Below are positions 55,840 to 64,000 of a DNA stretch of 64,000 bases, piece by piece. The notes under the pieces were generated by a model. The model had not been told where the DNA came from. It worked only from the letters and a program-made list of their open reading frames with translations, and searched no databases. The translations under genes and the position numbers were made by a program. Source of the stretch: Stenotrophomonas maltophilia D457 (GTDB lineage: Bacteria; Pseudomonadota; Gammaproteobacteria; Xanthomonadales; Xanthomonadaceae); contig NC_017671.1 in NCBI RefSeq assembly GCF_000284595.1, positions 591,001 through 655,000 on the forward strand, in the 5' to 3' direction. Numbering within the stretch: the stretch's first letter is position 1; every line of letters starts with the position of its first letter.

Positions 55840-56928
55840 ATGCTGAAGCTCGACCGATACCTGCTGGGCGATTTCGTCCAGAGTTTCCTGGCTACCCTGA
55901 TCGTCCTGCTGGTGGTCAGCGTGGGCGGCGTGCTGGTGGACATCCTCGGCAACATCGCCGACGGACGCCTGCCGGCCAAGCTGCTGTTCTCCCAGCTGGG
56001 CCTGCAGTTCATCGCCTACCTGCCGCTGATCCTGCCGCTGGCGCTGATGCTGGGCCTGCTGCTGGCCGTGGCCCGGCTCTACCGCGACTCGGAGATGGCG
56101 GTCATCACCGCCATTGGCGTGGGGCCCAAGCGGCTGCTGCGGCCACTGCTGATGCTGGTGGTGCCGGTGGTGCTGCTGGTCGGCGCCTGCTCGCTGTGGC
56201 TGGGCCCGTGGGCCGGCCGGATGGCCGAGCAGATGATCATCGAGGCCAACCGCAGCGTGCTGATGGCCGGCCTGGAGCCGGGCCGCTTCACTCCGCTGCC
56301 CAATGGCGGCGTGGTTTACCTGTCCTCGATCTCGCCCGATGGCACCCAGCTGGGCAAGGTGTTCCTGCAGCGCCAGAAGGATGACCGCCTGGAAGTGGTG
56401 TCCGCCAATGGTGGCCGCATGTTCTTCGAGGGCACCCGCCAGCGCTTCCTGGAGCTGGATGACGGCCACCAGGTGGAAGGCCCGGTGGCCGGCGCGCTGG
56501 ATTACCGGCTGGCGACCTTTGCCCGCAACGACGTGGCCCTGCCCGACGGTGCACAGACCCGCACCGAGGACGACCCGGAACTGATGCCGACCCTGCAGCT
56601 GATCGGCGATGAGCGCCCGCAGGCGCAGGCGCAGGCGCAGCTGCACCGCCGCCTGGCACCGCCGCTGATCGCGCTGGCCTTCGCCCTGCTGACCGTGCCG
56701 CTGGGCCGCAGCTCGCCGCGCCAGCAGCGCTACGGCCGCATGATGCTGGCCCTGATGGCCTACATGGTGGGCACCAACCTGATGTTCATCGGCAGTGGCT
56801 GGATCGCCAACGGCAAGATTCCGGCCGCGCTCGGCCTGTGGTGGTTGACCGTGCCGCTGCTGGCGCTGGCAATCTGGATGTATGCACGTGATGGCCGCCT
56901 GGGCCGCTCGAAGGGAGCCCGCGCATGA
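55840..56928 (+). CDS. lptF: LPS export permease LptF
   Basis: 362 residues from ATG 55840 ([20 protein letters not shown]). Inner-membrane half-permease that, with LptG and LptB, extracts LPS toward the outer membrane. Three N-terminal helices, a periplasmic beta-jellyroll (about 120-260) and three C-terminal helices ([20 protein letters not shown]). Overlaps lptG by 4 bp (ATGA). Works on the product of the O-antigen and rhamnose genes elsewhere in the window. Confidence 0.95.
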   Translation: MLKLDRYLLGDFVQSFLATLIVLLVVSVGGVLVDILGNIADGRLPAKLLFSQLGLQFIAYLPLILPLALMLGLLLAVARLYRDSEMAVITAIGVGPKRLLRPLLMLVVPVVLLVGACSLWLGPWAGRMAEQMIIEANRSVLMAGLEPGRFTPLPNGGVVYLSSISPDGTQLGKVFLQRQKDDRLEVVSANGGRMFFEGTRQRFLELDDGHQVEGPVAGALDYRLATFARNDVALPDGAQTRTEDDPELMPTLQLIGDERPQAQAQAQLHRRLAPPLIALAFALLTVPLGRSSPRQQRYGRMMLALMAYMVGTNLMFIGSGWIANGKIPAALGLWWLTVPLLALAIWMYARDGRLGRSKGARA

Positions 56929-58031
56929 GGCTGCGCCCGATGCGTTTCGATCTGTACCTGGGCCAGTCGGTGTTCACCACGGTGCTGCTGACCTGGGCGG
57001 TGCTGGTCGGCCTGGACGTGGTGATGGCGTTCTCCGGCGAGTTCAAGGACATCGGCAAGAACGGCTACACCCTGGGCCATGCCGCCGCCTGGGTGCTGTA
57101 CACGGTGCCGCGCCGCGCCTACACGATGTTCCCGACCGCCGCGGTGATCGGCGCGCTGATGGGTCTGGGCCAGCTGGCCGCGACCTCGGAGCTGACCGCC
57201 CTGCGTGCGCTGGGCCTGTCGCGCAAGCGCCTGAGCGTGTCGGTGGCGATCGCGCTGTCGCTGCTGACCGCAGTGATGGTGCTCAGCGCCGAGACGCTGG
57301 GCCCGTGGGGGCAGGACCGTGCCGATGCATTGAAGGCCAGTGCCAAGTGGGGGCGGGACATCTCCACCACCCGCTACTCCGGCCTATGGGCACGCGAAGG
57401 CGACACCTTCCTCAACGCCCAGAGCGGCGAGGAACAGCTGGTGGGCGACAAGGGCACGCGGCTGATCCTGCGTGACGTGCGGCTGTACCGGATCGCCGAA
57501 GACGGCAATATCGCCTCGCTGACCCATGCCGCCACCGCCGAGCACGACAAGGACGGTTGGGTGCTGACCGGGGTGCGTCGCGACACCTTCGGCGAGCGCT
57601 CGGCCACCCGTCAGGAAGTGGCGCGTGAGCCGTGGAACTCGAAGCTGGATCCGGCCGCGCTGGCCACCGGCATCGCCAAGCCGCGAAACCTCAGCGTGGC
57701 CGAGCTGAGCACCAGCATTGCCTACCGCCAGCGCAACGGGCTGGATGCGCGCGATTTCGAGGATGTGTACTGGAGCCGCTGGTTCTACCCGGTGAACGTG
57801 CTGGCGCTGTGCCTGGCCGCGGTGCCGTTCGCGTTCGGGTCGCTGCGTAGCGGCGGCATGGGCAAGCGCCTGTTCCTGGGCATCCTGTTTGCACTGGGCT
57901 TCTGGCTGCTGCAGCTGTTCTTCGGCCGCATGGCCGGTGCGCTGAAGTTCGATTACCGCATTGCCTATGCGCTGCCGCCGATCGTCATGCTGGCCGTGTC
58001 CGGACTGTTGTTCCGGCGCAAGTCGGGCTGA
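56925..58031 (+). CDS. lptG: LPS export permease LptG
   Basis: 368 residues from ATG 56925 ([20 protein letters not shown]). Same six-helix plus jellyroll plan as LptF; SELTALRALGLSRKRLSVSV is the coupling-helix region contacting LptB, and PVNVLALCLAAVPFAFGSLR begins the C-terminal helices. Ends in FRRKSG. lptB is not in the window. Confidence 0.95.
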   Translation: MRLRPMRFDLYLGQSVFTTVLLTWAVLVGLDVVMAFSGEFKDIGKNGYTLGHAAAWVLYTVPRRAYTMFPTAAVIGALMGLGQLAATSELTALRALGLSRKRLSVSVAIALSLLTAVMVLSAETLGPWGQDRADALKASAKWGRDISTTRYSGLWAREGDTFLNAQSGEEQLVGDKGTRLILRDVRLYRIAEDGNIASLTHAATAEHDKDGWVLTGVRRDTFGERSATRQEVAREPWNSKLDPAALATGIAKPRNLSVAELSTSIAYRQRNGLDARDFEDVYWSRWFYPVNVLALCLAAVPFAFGSLRSGGMGKRLFLGILFALGFWLLQLFFGRMAGALKFDYRIAYALPPIVMLAVSGLLFRRKSG

Positions 58032-58036
58032 TTCTG

Positions 58037-58063
58037 GTAGCGCGGGGCCATGCCCGGCGCTAC
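58037..58063. repeat. SMAG-like GTAG palindrome
   Basis: GTAGCGCGGGGCCATGCCCG...GCTAC, 6 bp after the lptG stop; here both ends carry GTAG/CTAC. Confidence 0.75.
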
Positions 58064-58131
58064 CGGGGCAATCCACCGCTTCGGCATCCGTGCCACGACC
58101 ACCAGCATCCCGGCCCAGCGTGCTGGATTCT

Positions 58132-58200
58132 GTAGAGCCGAGCCCATGCTCGGCTGCTTTTTGCGCACCGCCTGCCAGCCGAGCATGGGCTCGGCTCTAC
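58132..58200. repeat. Inverted pair of SMAG repeats
   Basis: GTAGAGCCGAGCCCATGC... (58132-58154) and its exact reverse complement (58178-58200) around a 23-bp spacer. Lies between convergent lptG and the RDD gene. Same paired unit at 60642-60700. Confidence 0.92.
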
Positions 58201-58210
58201 AGATCGTGCA

Positions 58211-58702
58211 TCACCGCTTGGGCATGCGCACCAGGCGGGTGCCGCTGGCGCGGTCGTGCCAGGTCAGGCGTTGGCGGTCGACCCAGGCCCACCAGAATCC
58301 CAGGCCGCCCAGCAGCAGCGACAGCGTCCCCACCGCGAAGCGCAGCCACAGCTGGCCGCGCCGCAACGGCGTGCCATCGCGCGACTGCAGTTTCAGCCGC
58401 CACGGCCGCATGCCCAGCGTCTGCCCGCCGCGGCGCCAGCTGGCCGTGGCATACCACCCCGTGATCGCCCAGCACACCGCCCACAGCAGCCACTGCCAGA
58501 TACTGAACGGTGCGATGTTCTCGCGCTGCGCGTGGCCGCTGAAGGTGTAGGCGAGGGTGAACAGCGTGCCGGCCAGCATCCACAGCGCCAGCACCGGCAG
58601 CGCGTCGTAGGCCATCGCCAGCATGCGCCAGGGCAGCAGCGCGCGCGGACGGAGCGTTTCGGTAGCGGCCGCAGGGGCCGTGTCGGTGGCAGGGCGGGAC
58701 AT
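58211..58702 (-). CDS. RDD-family membrane protein
   Basis: 163 residues from the ATG complementary to 58700-58702. Three membrane helices; the motif [20 protein letters not shown] holds the R...D pair, and [20 protein letters not shown] is the conserved mid-segment of RDD proteins. Function of the family is broad (some are Na+/H+ antiporters). Divergent from xerD. Confidence 0.88.
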   Translation of the reverse strand: MSRPATDTAPAAATETLRPRALLPWRMLAMAYDALPVLALWMLAGTLFTLAYTFSGHAQRENIAPFSIWQWLLWAVCWAITGWYATASWRRGGQTLGMRPWRLKLQSRDGTPLRRGQLWLRFAVGTLSLLLGGLGFWWAWVDRQRLTWHDRASGTRLVRMPKR

Positions 58703-58758
58703 GCGCCGAGCATACGCAAAGCTGGCCGTGCCCGCAGTGGCCCTCGTATCCTGCATGC

Positions 58759-59736
58759 ATGGCCCTTGTTTCCACCCCCGCCGAACGCCGCCAGCTGGTC
58801 CAGCAACTGCCCGAGCTGCGCGCCGACGACAGTGTGCGCATCCAGCGCTTCCTCGATGCGATCTGGGCCGAGAACGGCCTGGCCCGCGCCACCCTGGACA
58901 GCTACCGGCGCGACCTGGAAGGGCTGGCGCGCTGGATGGATGGACGCGACGGTGGCCTGGCCGGCATCGAACGTCCCGGGCTGTTCGACTACCTGGCCTG
59001 GCGCACCCGCCACGGCTGGTCGCCGCGCAGCAACGCGCGCCTGCTGTCGGTGCTGCGGGCGTTCTTCGCCGATGGCGTGCGCCGTGGCGAACGCAGCGAA
59101 GACCCCAGTGCGCTGCTCGACCCCCCGAAGCTGCCGCGGCTGTTGCCCAAGGCGCTGGCCGAGAGCCAGATCGATGCGCTGCTGGCGGCACCGGACATCG
59201 ACAGCCCGCTGGGCCTGCGCGACCGCGCCATGCTGGAACTGATGTATGCCGCCGGCCTGCGCGTGAGCGAGCTGGTGCTGCTGCCGGCCACGGCGGTCAA
59301 CCTGCGCCAGGGCGTGTTGCGGGTCACCGGCAAGGGCAGCAAGGAGCGGCTGGTGCCGCTGGGCGAGGAATCGCAGCACTGGCTGGAGCGTTACCTGCAG
59401 CAGTCGCGCCCGCTGCTGGTCGGCAAGGGCAAGGTGCATGCCCTGGCGGATGGTCAGACCCCGTTGTTCATCGAGCCGACGCTGCATGCGCTGACCCGGC
59501 AGGCGTTCTGGCACCTGGTCAAGCGCCATGCACAGGTGGCCGGCATCGACCCGGCGCGGATCAGCCCGCATGGCCTGCGCCACAGCTTCGCCACCCATCT
59601 GCTCAACCGCGGTGCCGACCTGCGCGCGTTGCAGATGCTGCTCGGCCACAGTTCCTTGTCGACCACCCAGATCTACACCCTGGTAGCGCGCGAGCATCTG
59701 CAGAAGCTGCATGCCCGCCACCATCCGCGCGGCTGA
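58759..59736 (+). CDS. xerD: Site-specific tyrosine recombinase XerD
   Basis: 325 residues from ATG 58759. With XerC resolves chromosome dimers at dif. N-terminal SAM-like core-binding domain (about 25-115, [20 protein letters not shown]) and catalytic domain with R168, K192, H271, R274, H297 and the nucleophile Y306 ([51 protein letters not shown]). The [20 protein letters not shown] segment supports XerD over XerC. dsbC follows 100 bp later. Confidence 0.95.
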   Translation: MALVSTPAERRQLVQQLPELRADDSVRIQRFLDAIWAENGLARATLDSYRRDLEGLARWMDGRDGGLAGIERPGLFDYLAWRTRHGWSPRSNARLLSVLRAFFADGVRRGERSEDPSALLDPPKLPRLLPKALAESQIDALLAAPDIDSPLGLRDRAMLELMYAAGLRVSELVLLPATAVNLRQGVLRVTGKGSKERLVPLGEESQHWLERYLQQSRPLLVGKGKVHALADGQTPLFIEPTLHALTRQAFWHLVKRHAQVAGIDPARISPHGLRHSFATHLLNRGADLRALQMLLGHSSLSTTQIYTLVAREHLQKLHARHHPRG

Positions 59737-59836
59737 GCGCCGGGCTGAATCGCTGCCCGGGGCCGTGCCGGGCGTCGCGGCCCGGTACCGGCGGCTGTGT
59801 CAGAATCCGGAGTCTTCTTCTGTTGCGGATCGCTCC

Positions 59837-60622
59837 ATGCTCCGATTTGCCATCGCCGCCGTGTTCGGTGCGCTCAGCCTGACCGCCTGCGCCCAGCCGG
59901 CTCCGCCGGCCGCCAAGGCGCCTGCTGCCGCTGCGGCCAAGGCCAGCCCGGCCGCCAACGCGCCGGCCGACCAGGCGGTACGTGCCGCGTTGACCGCGCT
60001 CAATCCGGGTTTCCAGGTCGATTACATCGGTGCCGCGCCGTTCCCCGGCTTCCGCGAGGTCGTCGTTTCCGGCCAGCTGCTGTACGTGTCCGATGACGGC
60101 CGCTACCTGTTCCAGTCGCAGCCTTACGACACCCGCGCCAAGGGCCCGGCCAACAGCGAGGGCCTGCTTGGTTACCGCCGCGGCCTGCTGGCCAAGGCCA
60201 ACCACGGCGATCGCATCGTGTTTGCCGCTCCGAACGCCAAGTACACCATCAGCGTGTTCACCGACATCGAGTGTGGTTACTGCCGCAAGCTGCACCAGGA
60301 CATCGCCGAACTCAACCGCAACGGCATCACCGTCGAGTACCTGGCGTTTCCGCGCATGGGCCTGGGCAGCAAGGACTACACCGACATGATCTCGGTCTGG
60401 TGTGCAGCGGATCGTCGCCAGGCCCTGACCAACGCCAAGCGCGGTGGCAGCGTGCCGGCCAGGAACTGCACCAACCCGGTGGCGATGCAGTACGCGCTGG
60501 GCCAGCAACTGGGCGTGAATGGAACGCCGGCGATCTTCGCGCCGGATGGCACCCAGCTGGGCGGCTACCTGCCGCCGGCGCAGCTGCGTGCCGCGCTGGA
60601 GAAGCTGTCGGCCAAGCGCTGA
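59837..60622 (+). CDS. dsbC: DsbC-type thiol:disulfide isomerase, predicted lipoprotein
   Basis: 261 residues from ATG 59837. N-terminal LRFAIAAVFGALSLTAC fits a lipoprotein signal with Cys 18, followed by an Ala/Pro/Lys-rich linker (19-48), a DsbC dimerisation domain (about 50-130) and a thioredoxin domain with active site ECGYCRKLH. NGTPAIFAPDGTQLGGYLPP carries the cis-Pro loop. Periplasmic isomerase of wrong disulfides. Soluble in E. coli; membrane tethering is predicted here from the lipobox. xerD-dsbC neighbourship is common in proteobacteria. Confidence 0.92.
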   Translation: MLRFAIAAVFGALSLTACAQPAPPAAKAPAAAAAKASPAANAPADQAVRAALTALNPGFQVDYIGAAPFPGFREVVVSGQLLYVSDDGRYLFQSQPYDTRAKGPANSEGLLGYRRGLLAKANHGDRIVFAAPNAKYTISVFTDIECGYCRKLHQDIAELNRNGITVEYLAFPRMGLGSKDYTDMISVWCAADRRQALTNAKRGGSVPARNCTNPVAMQYALGQQLGVNGTPAIFAPDGTQLGGYLPPAQLRAALEKLSAKR

Positions 60623-60641
60623 TCGCCGCTGGTCTTTTTCT

Positions 60642-60700
60642 GTAGAGCCGAGCCCATGCTCGGCCGTGGAAACAGCAGCCGAGCATGGGCTCGGCTCTAC
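60642..60700. repeat. Inverted pair of SMAG repeats
   Basis: GTAGAGCCGAGCCCATGC... (60642-60664) and its exact complement (60678-60700) around a 13-bp spacer, 19 bp after dsbC. Same unit as 58132-58200. Confidence 0.92.
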
Positions 60701-60709
60701 AGGCAGGAA

Positions 60710-60740
60710 GCCGGGGATGCGTGTCGCGTCCCCGGCCTTT
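60710..60740 (+). terminator. Terminator between convergent dsbC and chitinase genes
   Basis: GCCGGGGATGCG...CGCGTCCCCGGC hairpin followed by CTTTTGC on the plus strand. Ends 4 bp from the chitinase stop and may act in both directions. Confidence 0.75.
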
Positions 60741-60743
60741 TGC

Positions 60744-62843
60744 TTACTTCAGGCCATCACTGACCGCCTTGGTCAGCGTGCCCTGCGCATCGTCACCGCT
60801 GAACTCCCAGACGAACGCGCCGCCCAGGCCCTGGGTCTTCACGTAACCCATCTTGCGGGTGATGTTGGCCGGGGTGTCGAAGCTCCACAGCGTGCTGCCG
60901 TTGTAGATCCAGGTGGCACCGGCGGTGTTGTCGGTGTAGCCCGGCCACGCCAGGTTCTTCAGCACCTTCCAGTCCTCGATGCCGGCTTCATACGTACCCG
61001 GGGCGGCGCCGGTCGCGGTCTGGTACAGGCCGTTGTTGGCGTTGGCCACACCCGTCCAGCCACGCCCGTAGTAGCCAATGCCCAGGTTGAGCTTGGCGGC
61101 GGGCACGCCACGGCTGATGAAGGCCTCGATGGCGTCGTTGCTGTTGTACAGCTTCTGGTCGCCGGTGGACGGATCATTCGGCGAATCGAACAGCGCCGAC
61201 TGGTGATTGGTCTTCGCATCCCACGCGCCGTGGAAGTCGTAGGTCATCACGTTGATGTAGTCCAGGTACGGGTGGTATGCGGCCGGATCGGTGACACGGA
61301 TCTTGTCGATGCCGGCACCCACCGCCACCGTCAGCAACAGGCCCGGCCGCACCGCATCGAGTTGGCGGCGGAACTCGGCCATCAGCGCGGTGAAGTTGGC
61401 GTTGTCTTCCGGCTTGCCGCACTCGATGCCACAGGCCACCGGGTATTCCCAGTCGATGTCGATGCCGTCGAACACGCCCAGCGCGGCACCGGCACCGCCG
61501 GCACCGTCGGTCACCGGCAGGTTGCCCTTGATGTAGGCGTCGATGCACGAGGCGACGAAGGCCTGGCGGTTTTCCGGGCGCGCTGCGCTGGAGAAGCCGC
61601 GCGACCAGGTCCAGCCACCCAGCGAGATCAGCACCTTCATGCCCGGGTATTTGGCCTTGAGCTGCTTGAGCTGGTTCCAGTTGCCGCGCAGCGGCTGGTC
61701 CCAGGTATCGGCACTGCCGCTGACGCTCTCGGCGGCACTGAAGGCCTTGGTGTAGTCGGCGAAGGCATCGCCACCGGCACCGCTGTTCGGATCCGACGGC
61801 TGGGTGATGCCGACTTCGCATCGGTTGTTGCGCACGTTGCCGAACGCGTAGTTGATGTGGGTCAGGCGTGCGGCCGAGCCGCTGCTGTCGATGTTCTTGA
61901 CCCGATAGTTGCGGCCGTAGATGCCCCACTGGGTGAAGTAACCGATGACCCGCTTGCCGGTAGTGCCGCCGTCACCGGCCAGCGTGGTGGCGCTGATTTC
62001 GGTGCCCTGCGCCGACGCGTTGCCGGCGTTGTCGCGCGCCCGCACGCGGTAACGGTAGGTGGTCGATGCGGTCAGCCCGCCATCCACATAGCTGGCGCTG
62101 GACGGCGAACCGACCAGGCTGCCGTTGCGGTACACGTCATAGCCAGCCAGGCCACTGCCACCGGTGTTGTCGGTGGACGGGCTCCAGCTGAGCGCGATGC
62201 TGTTGGCGGTACGGGTGCCGACCGCCAGCCCGCCCGGCACGCTCGGTGCGGTGGTGTCGCCACCGGCGGCGTTGACGGTGATGGTGATGGTCGGGGTGCT
62301 GGTGGTGGCGTTGTTGTTGTCGGTCGCGACCGCACGCAGGGTGTGGCTGCCGGCGCTGGCATTGGCCCAGCTGGCCGCATACGGCGCACCGGTGGCCACG
62401 CCCAGCGAGCTGCCGTCGCGGAAGAACTCGACCTTGGCGACGCTGCCGTCCGGGTCACTGGCGGTAGCGGTCACGTTGACCGTGCTGCCGGCGCTGAAGG
62501 TGGCGCCGTTGGCCGGCGAGGTCAGGCTGACCACCGGCGGCTGGTTGCTGCCGCTGCCATCGCAGGCACCAAGGTTGGTGTAGTAGGGCGCACCGGCCGG
62601 ATGGTCCGGCGGCGCGTTCCAGATGTCCTGGTTCGCCCGATAGAGGACGCCTCCTTTCTGCAGGGTATCGCCGGCCCGGTAGATCCTGGCCTGGTCCCAC
62701 TGGGCCACGCCGGCACAGCTGGCAGCCTGTGCCAGGCCGGGCAGGGCGGCGGTACCGGCGGCCAGGGCAAGCAGCCAGGCCAGGTGGCGGGGACGACAGC
62801 TTCGGGTCGAACGTTCGGCACTGCGCACAATCGGGTCGTACAT
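60744..62843 (-). CDS. Secreted GH18 chitinase with CBM5/12, Ig-like and FnIII domains
   Basis: 699 residues from the ATG complementary to 62841-62843. Long-n-region signal peptide (cleavage after LAQA40), a chitin-binding CBM5/12 (about 44-90: VAQWDQARIYRAGDTLQKGG, YRANQDIWNAPPD), an Ig-like domain (about 102-190: PPVVSLTSPANGATFSAGS, VAKVEFFRDGSSLG), a fibronectin III domain (about 198-288) and a GH18 catalytic domain (298-699) with SLGGWTWS and FDGIDIDWEYP, catalytic acid Glu466. Degrades chitin of fungi or insects outside the cell, a known trait of Stenotrophomonas. No truncation seen. Confidence 0.95.
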   Translation of the reverse strand: MYDPIVRSAERSTRSCRPRHLAWLLALAAGTAALPGLAQAASCAGVAQWDQARIYRAGDTLQKGGVLYRANQDIWNAPPDHPAGAPYYTNLGACDGSGSNQPPVVSLTSPANGATFSAGSTVNVTATASDPDGSVAKVEFFRDGSSLGVATGAPYAASWANASAGSHTLRAVATDNNNATTSTPTITITVNAAGGDTTAPSVPGGLAVGTRTANSIALSWSPSTDNTGGSGLAGYDVYRNGSLVGSPSSASYVDGGLTASTTYRYRVRARDNAGNASAQGTEISATTLAGDGGTTGKRVIGYFTQWGIYGRNYRVKNIDSSGSAARLTHINYAFGNVRNNRCEVGITQPSDPNSGAGGDAFADYTKAFSAAESVSGSADTWDQPLRGNWNQLKQLKAKYPGMKVLISLGGWTWSRGFSSAARPENRQAFVASCIDAYIKGNLPVTDGAGGAGAALGVFDGIDIDWEYPVACGIECGKPEDNANFTALMAEFRRQLDAVRPGLLLTVAVGAGIDKIRVTDPAAYHPYLDYINVMTYDFHGAWDAKTNHQSALFDSPNDPSTGDQKLYNSNDAIEAFISRGVPAAKLNLGIGYYGRGWTGVANANNGLYQTATGAAPGTYEAGIEDWKVLKNLAWPGYTDNTAGATWIYNGSTLWSFDTPANITRKMGYVKTQGLGGAFVWEFSGDDAQGTLTKAVSDGLK

Positions 62844-63132
62844 GGGTAAGTCTCCGATCAAAGGGCGCGCGGGCCCCGATGGCGCCGCGCGTGACGCAGG
62901 TCCGGGCGTCGCCCGGGAAGGCGACGGAGGGGGCGGACGGGGTACCTGGGGGGCCGGGGAGAGAGTCCGGCGCCCAGGTGGGGACAACGTTGTCATCAAT
63001 CGCGTGGTCAATCCGTGAGCAAGCGCATGGTTCCGGGATTCGGGCGGAGAGCGGCGCTGCGCGCGGTCGGCGGCCATCGGCGGAGCCCCCTCGTGGCTGG
63101 GGGCTTTCCGCGAAAAGCAGATTTCTGGGGTT

Positions 63133-63236
63133 GGCCGGGTGGGTGGGCTGCGCAGGGGACGCCGTGAATACGTCCCTGTAGGCTCGGGCGCGCCATCCAT
63201 GGCGCTTACGCCCCTGCGCAACCCACCCGCCCGGCC
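63133..63236. repeat. Long palindromic element, copy D (divergent)
   Basis: 26-bp arms 63133-63158 and 63211-63236 with two T/C differences. Stem GGCCGGGTGGGTGGGCTG is unlike copies A/C, but the inner strand (ACGCCGTGAATACGTCCCTG) is recognisably the same, and the inner hairpin GCGCCAT/ATGGCGC (63190-63205) is kept. Confidence 0.8.
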
Positions 63237-63340
63237 ACGGACAGGTTCCTGCGCGGCCAGCCACGAAAGACAGAACAAAAAATCAAAAGCAAAAGCCGGT
63301 CGCTTCGCTCTTCAATGCCTGACTTCTGAGATTTCCCTGG

Positions 63341-63364
63341 TTGCCGGCCAGCGGCCGGCACTAC
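63341..63364. repeat. SMAG-like GTAG palindrome (inverted)
   Basis: TTGCCGGCCAGCGGCCGGCA plus CTAC, identical to 49711-49734. Confidence 0.8.
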
Positions 63365-63419
63365 CGCAGAGCATGCACGCATGGCGTGGATTTACCGCAG
63401 ATCGCGGAAATCTGTCGAA

Positions 63420-63522
63420 GGCGGGGTGGGTCCGGTGGCGGGGGTGTCCGCGGCATGGATGCCGCGGCCAAGCCCCCAGGGACGGGTTTACGGCGTCCCC
63501 CGCCACCGGCCCCCCCCCCGCC
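63420..63522. repeat. Long palindromic element, copy E (inverted relative to A and C)
   Basis: Arms 63420-63444 and about 63497-63522. The inner part of the stem (CCGGTGGCGGGGG) pairs exactly, but the outer part of the right arm has become a run of ten C, breaking some pairs. The conserved strand is on the minus strand (complement of 63473-63494), and the inner hairpin is GCGGCAT/ATGCCGC. Copies D and E form an inverted pair like A and B. Confidence 0.82.
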
Positions 63523-63666
63523 ACCCCACGGGAACCCCGCTTTTGCTTTGGCCGTTGCTGTTGCCGTTGCCCTGGCCTCGGCGGGTGCCGGGCGCCGCCC
63601 GGCCAGAGCCCTTCCCCCGCTTCCGGTACAATGTCGGGCCCGTTTCCCAACTACGGTTCCCCGGAC

Positions 63667-64000
63667 ATGATGGTCCTCGAGGGCGCGCCCGCCCTGTCGC
63701 CGTTCCGCCGCGAACGTCTTGAATCCCGCCTGCAGTCCATCGCTCCCTCCCTGCGCATCAGCGGTGCCTGGCACGTCTATTTCGTGCAGCCCGAAGGCAG
63801 CGCCGCCCCCGACCTGACCACCCTGTGCCGCATCCTCGAAGCGGCGCCGCAGGCCGAAGCCGTGGCCGACGGCGCGGTCAGCCGCATCGTGGTGCCGCGC
63901 CTAGGCACGCTGTCGCCGTGGTCGAGCAAGGCCACCGAACTGGTCCGCGGTGCCGGCCAGCCGGTCAGCCGGGTCGAGCGTGGCCTGCGCATCGACGTGC
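63667..64000 (+). CDS. purL: Phosphoribosylformylglycinamidine synthase (5' end only)
   Basis: First 111 codons from ATG 63667 (ATG 63670 is an alternative); the frame is open at the window end. Purine biosynthesis step four, FGAR to FGAM. The visible part is the N-terminal FGAR-AT domain: LEGAPALSPFRRERLESRLQ, SGAWHVYFVQ, VVPRLGTLSPWSSKATEL and GQPVSRVERGLRIDV are characteristic of the long (about 1300-residue) single-chain PurL. Confidence 0.93.
   Translation, partial: MMVLEGAPALSPFRRERLESRLQSIAPSLRISGAWHVYFVQPEGSAAPDLTTLCRILEAAPQAEAVADGAVSRIVVPRLGTLSPWSSKATELVRGAGQPVSRVERGLRIDV

Larger units (their letters stand above)
62844..63666. other. 823-bp intergenic region with repeats
   Basis: Between divergent chitinase and purL. 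No credible gene. Holds long palindromic element copies D (63133-63236) and E (63420-63522), a SMAG-like repeat (63341-63364), the TCGCGGAAATCTGTCGAAGG flank also seen at 1.8 kb (about 63403-63422), and CAAAAGCAAAAG/GCTTTTGCTTTGG tracts. GGTACAATG at 63626-63634 may hold the purL -10 (TACAAT). Confidence 0.65.

Noticed and set aside
58759..59736. XerD-like recombinase as an integrase of a mobile island
   Set aside because: Length, motifs and the dsbC neighbour fit housekeeping xerD; there are no attachment-site repeats or cargo around it.

Overview
The window is a high-GC proteobacterial chromosome segment that looks like Stenotrophomonas (Xanthomonadaceae). I recognise it by the rmlBACD-xanBA order, the placement of a variable LPS locus between cystathionine gamma-lyase and etfBA, the GTAG-headed (SMAG-type) short palindromes, and the style of the xerD/lptFG/pepA/holC/valS neighbourhood. 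No rRNA, tRNA, CRISPR array or prophage was seen. Assignments come from reading the sequence and recalled family motifs; no database search was run.

Layout. 1-10 kb: rhlE (runs off the left edge), a tyrosine-catabolism pair (fumarylacetoacetate hydrolase, maiA), a two-gene putative DNA-repair unit (radical SAM protein plus UdgX-like uracil-DNA glycosylase), pilU, a DUF4398/OmpA envelope pair and a YdcH-like small protein. 10-12.8 kb: cbs and cgl (transsulfuration). 12.8-29.1 kb: a strain-variable O-antigen island with the ABC exporter Wzm/Wzt, a methyltransferase/coiled-coil protein resembling a chain terminator, a 1122-residue three-domain glycosyltransferase, a sugar epimerase, a gtr-type glucosylation set (polytopic transferase, GtrA, GtrB), a lipoprotein and an O-acyltransferase gene. 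That acyltransferase gene is destroyed by an IS3-family element (IS407-like), which is itself interrupted by an IS21-family element. Both target-site duplications are intact and both host reading frames can be restored exactly.

29-39 kb: etfBA, the dTDP-rhamnose operon rmlBACD, xanB/xanA (GDP-mannose and phosphosugar precursors), a 3-oxoacid CoA-transferase pair and alkB. 39.6-45 kb: an Mla-like lipid-transport operon with a STAS-permease fusion, a ThrE-type exporter and an H-NS-like protein. 45-58 kb: proS, a DUF4124 protein, pssA-holD?-rimI, an EamA transporter, the pepA-holC-yqaE-valS operon and lptFG. 58-64 kb: an RDD protein, xerD, a lipoprotein DsbC, a secreted multidomain GH18 chitinase and the start of purL.

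Intergenic space is rich in palindromes of at least four kinds: SMAG-like GTAG repeats, GGGGACGGAGGGG palindromes, GGGTCAG palindromes, and five copies of a long (about 100-180 bp) element whose stem sequence differs between copies while its two arms stay complementary and its internal strand stays conserved. The long element and the O-antigen chain-termination/glycosyltransferase module are the most promising places to look for something undescribed.
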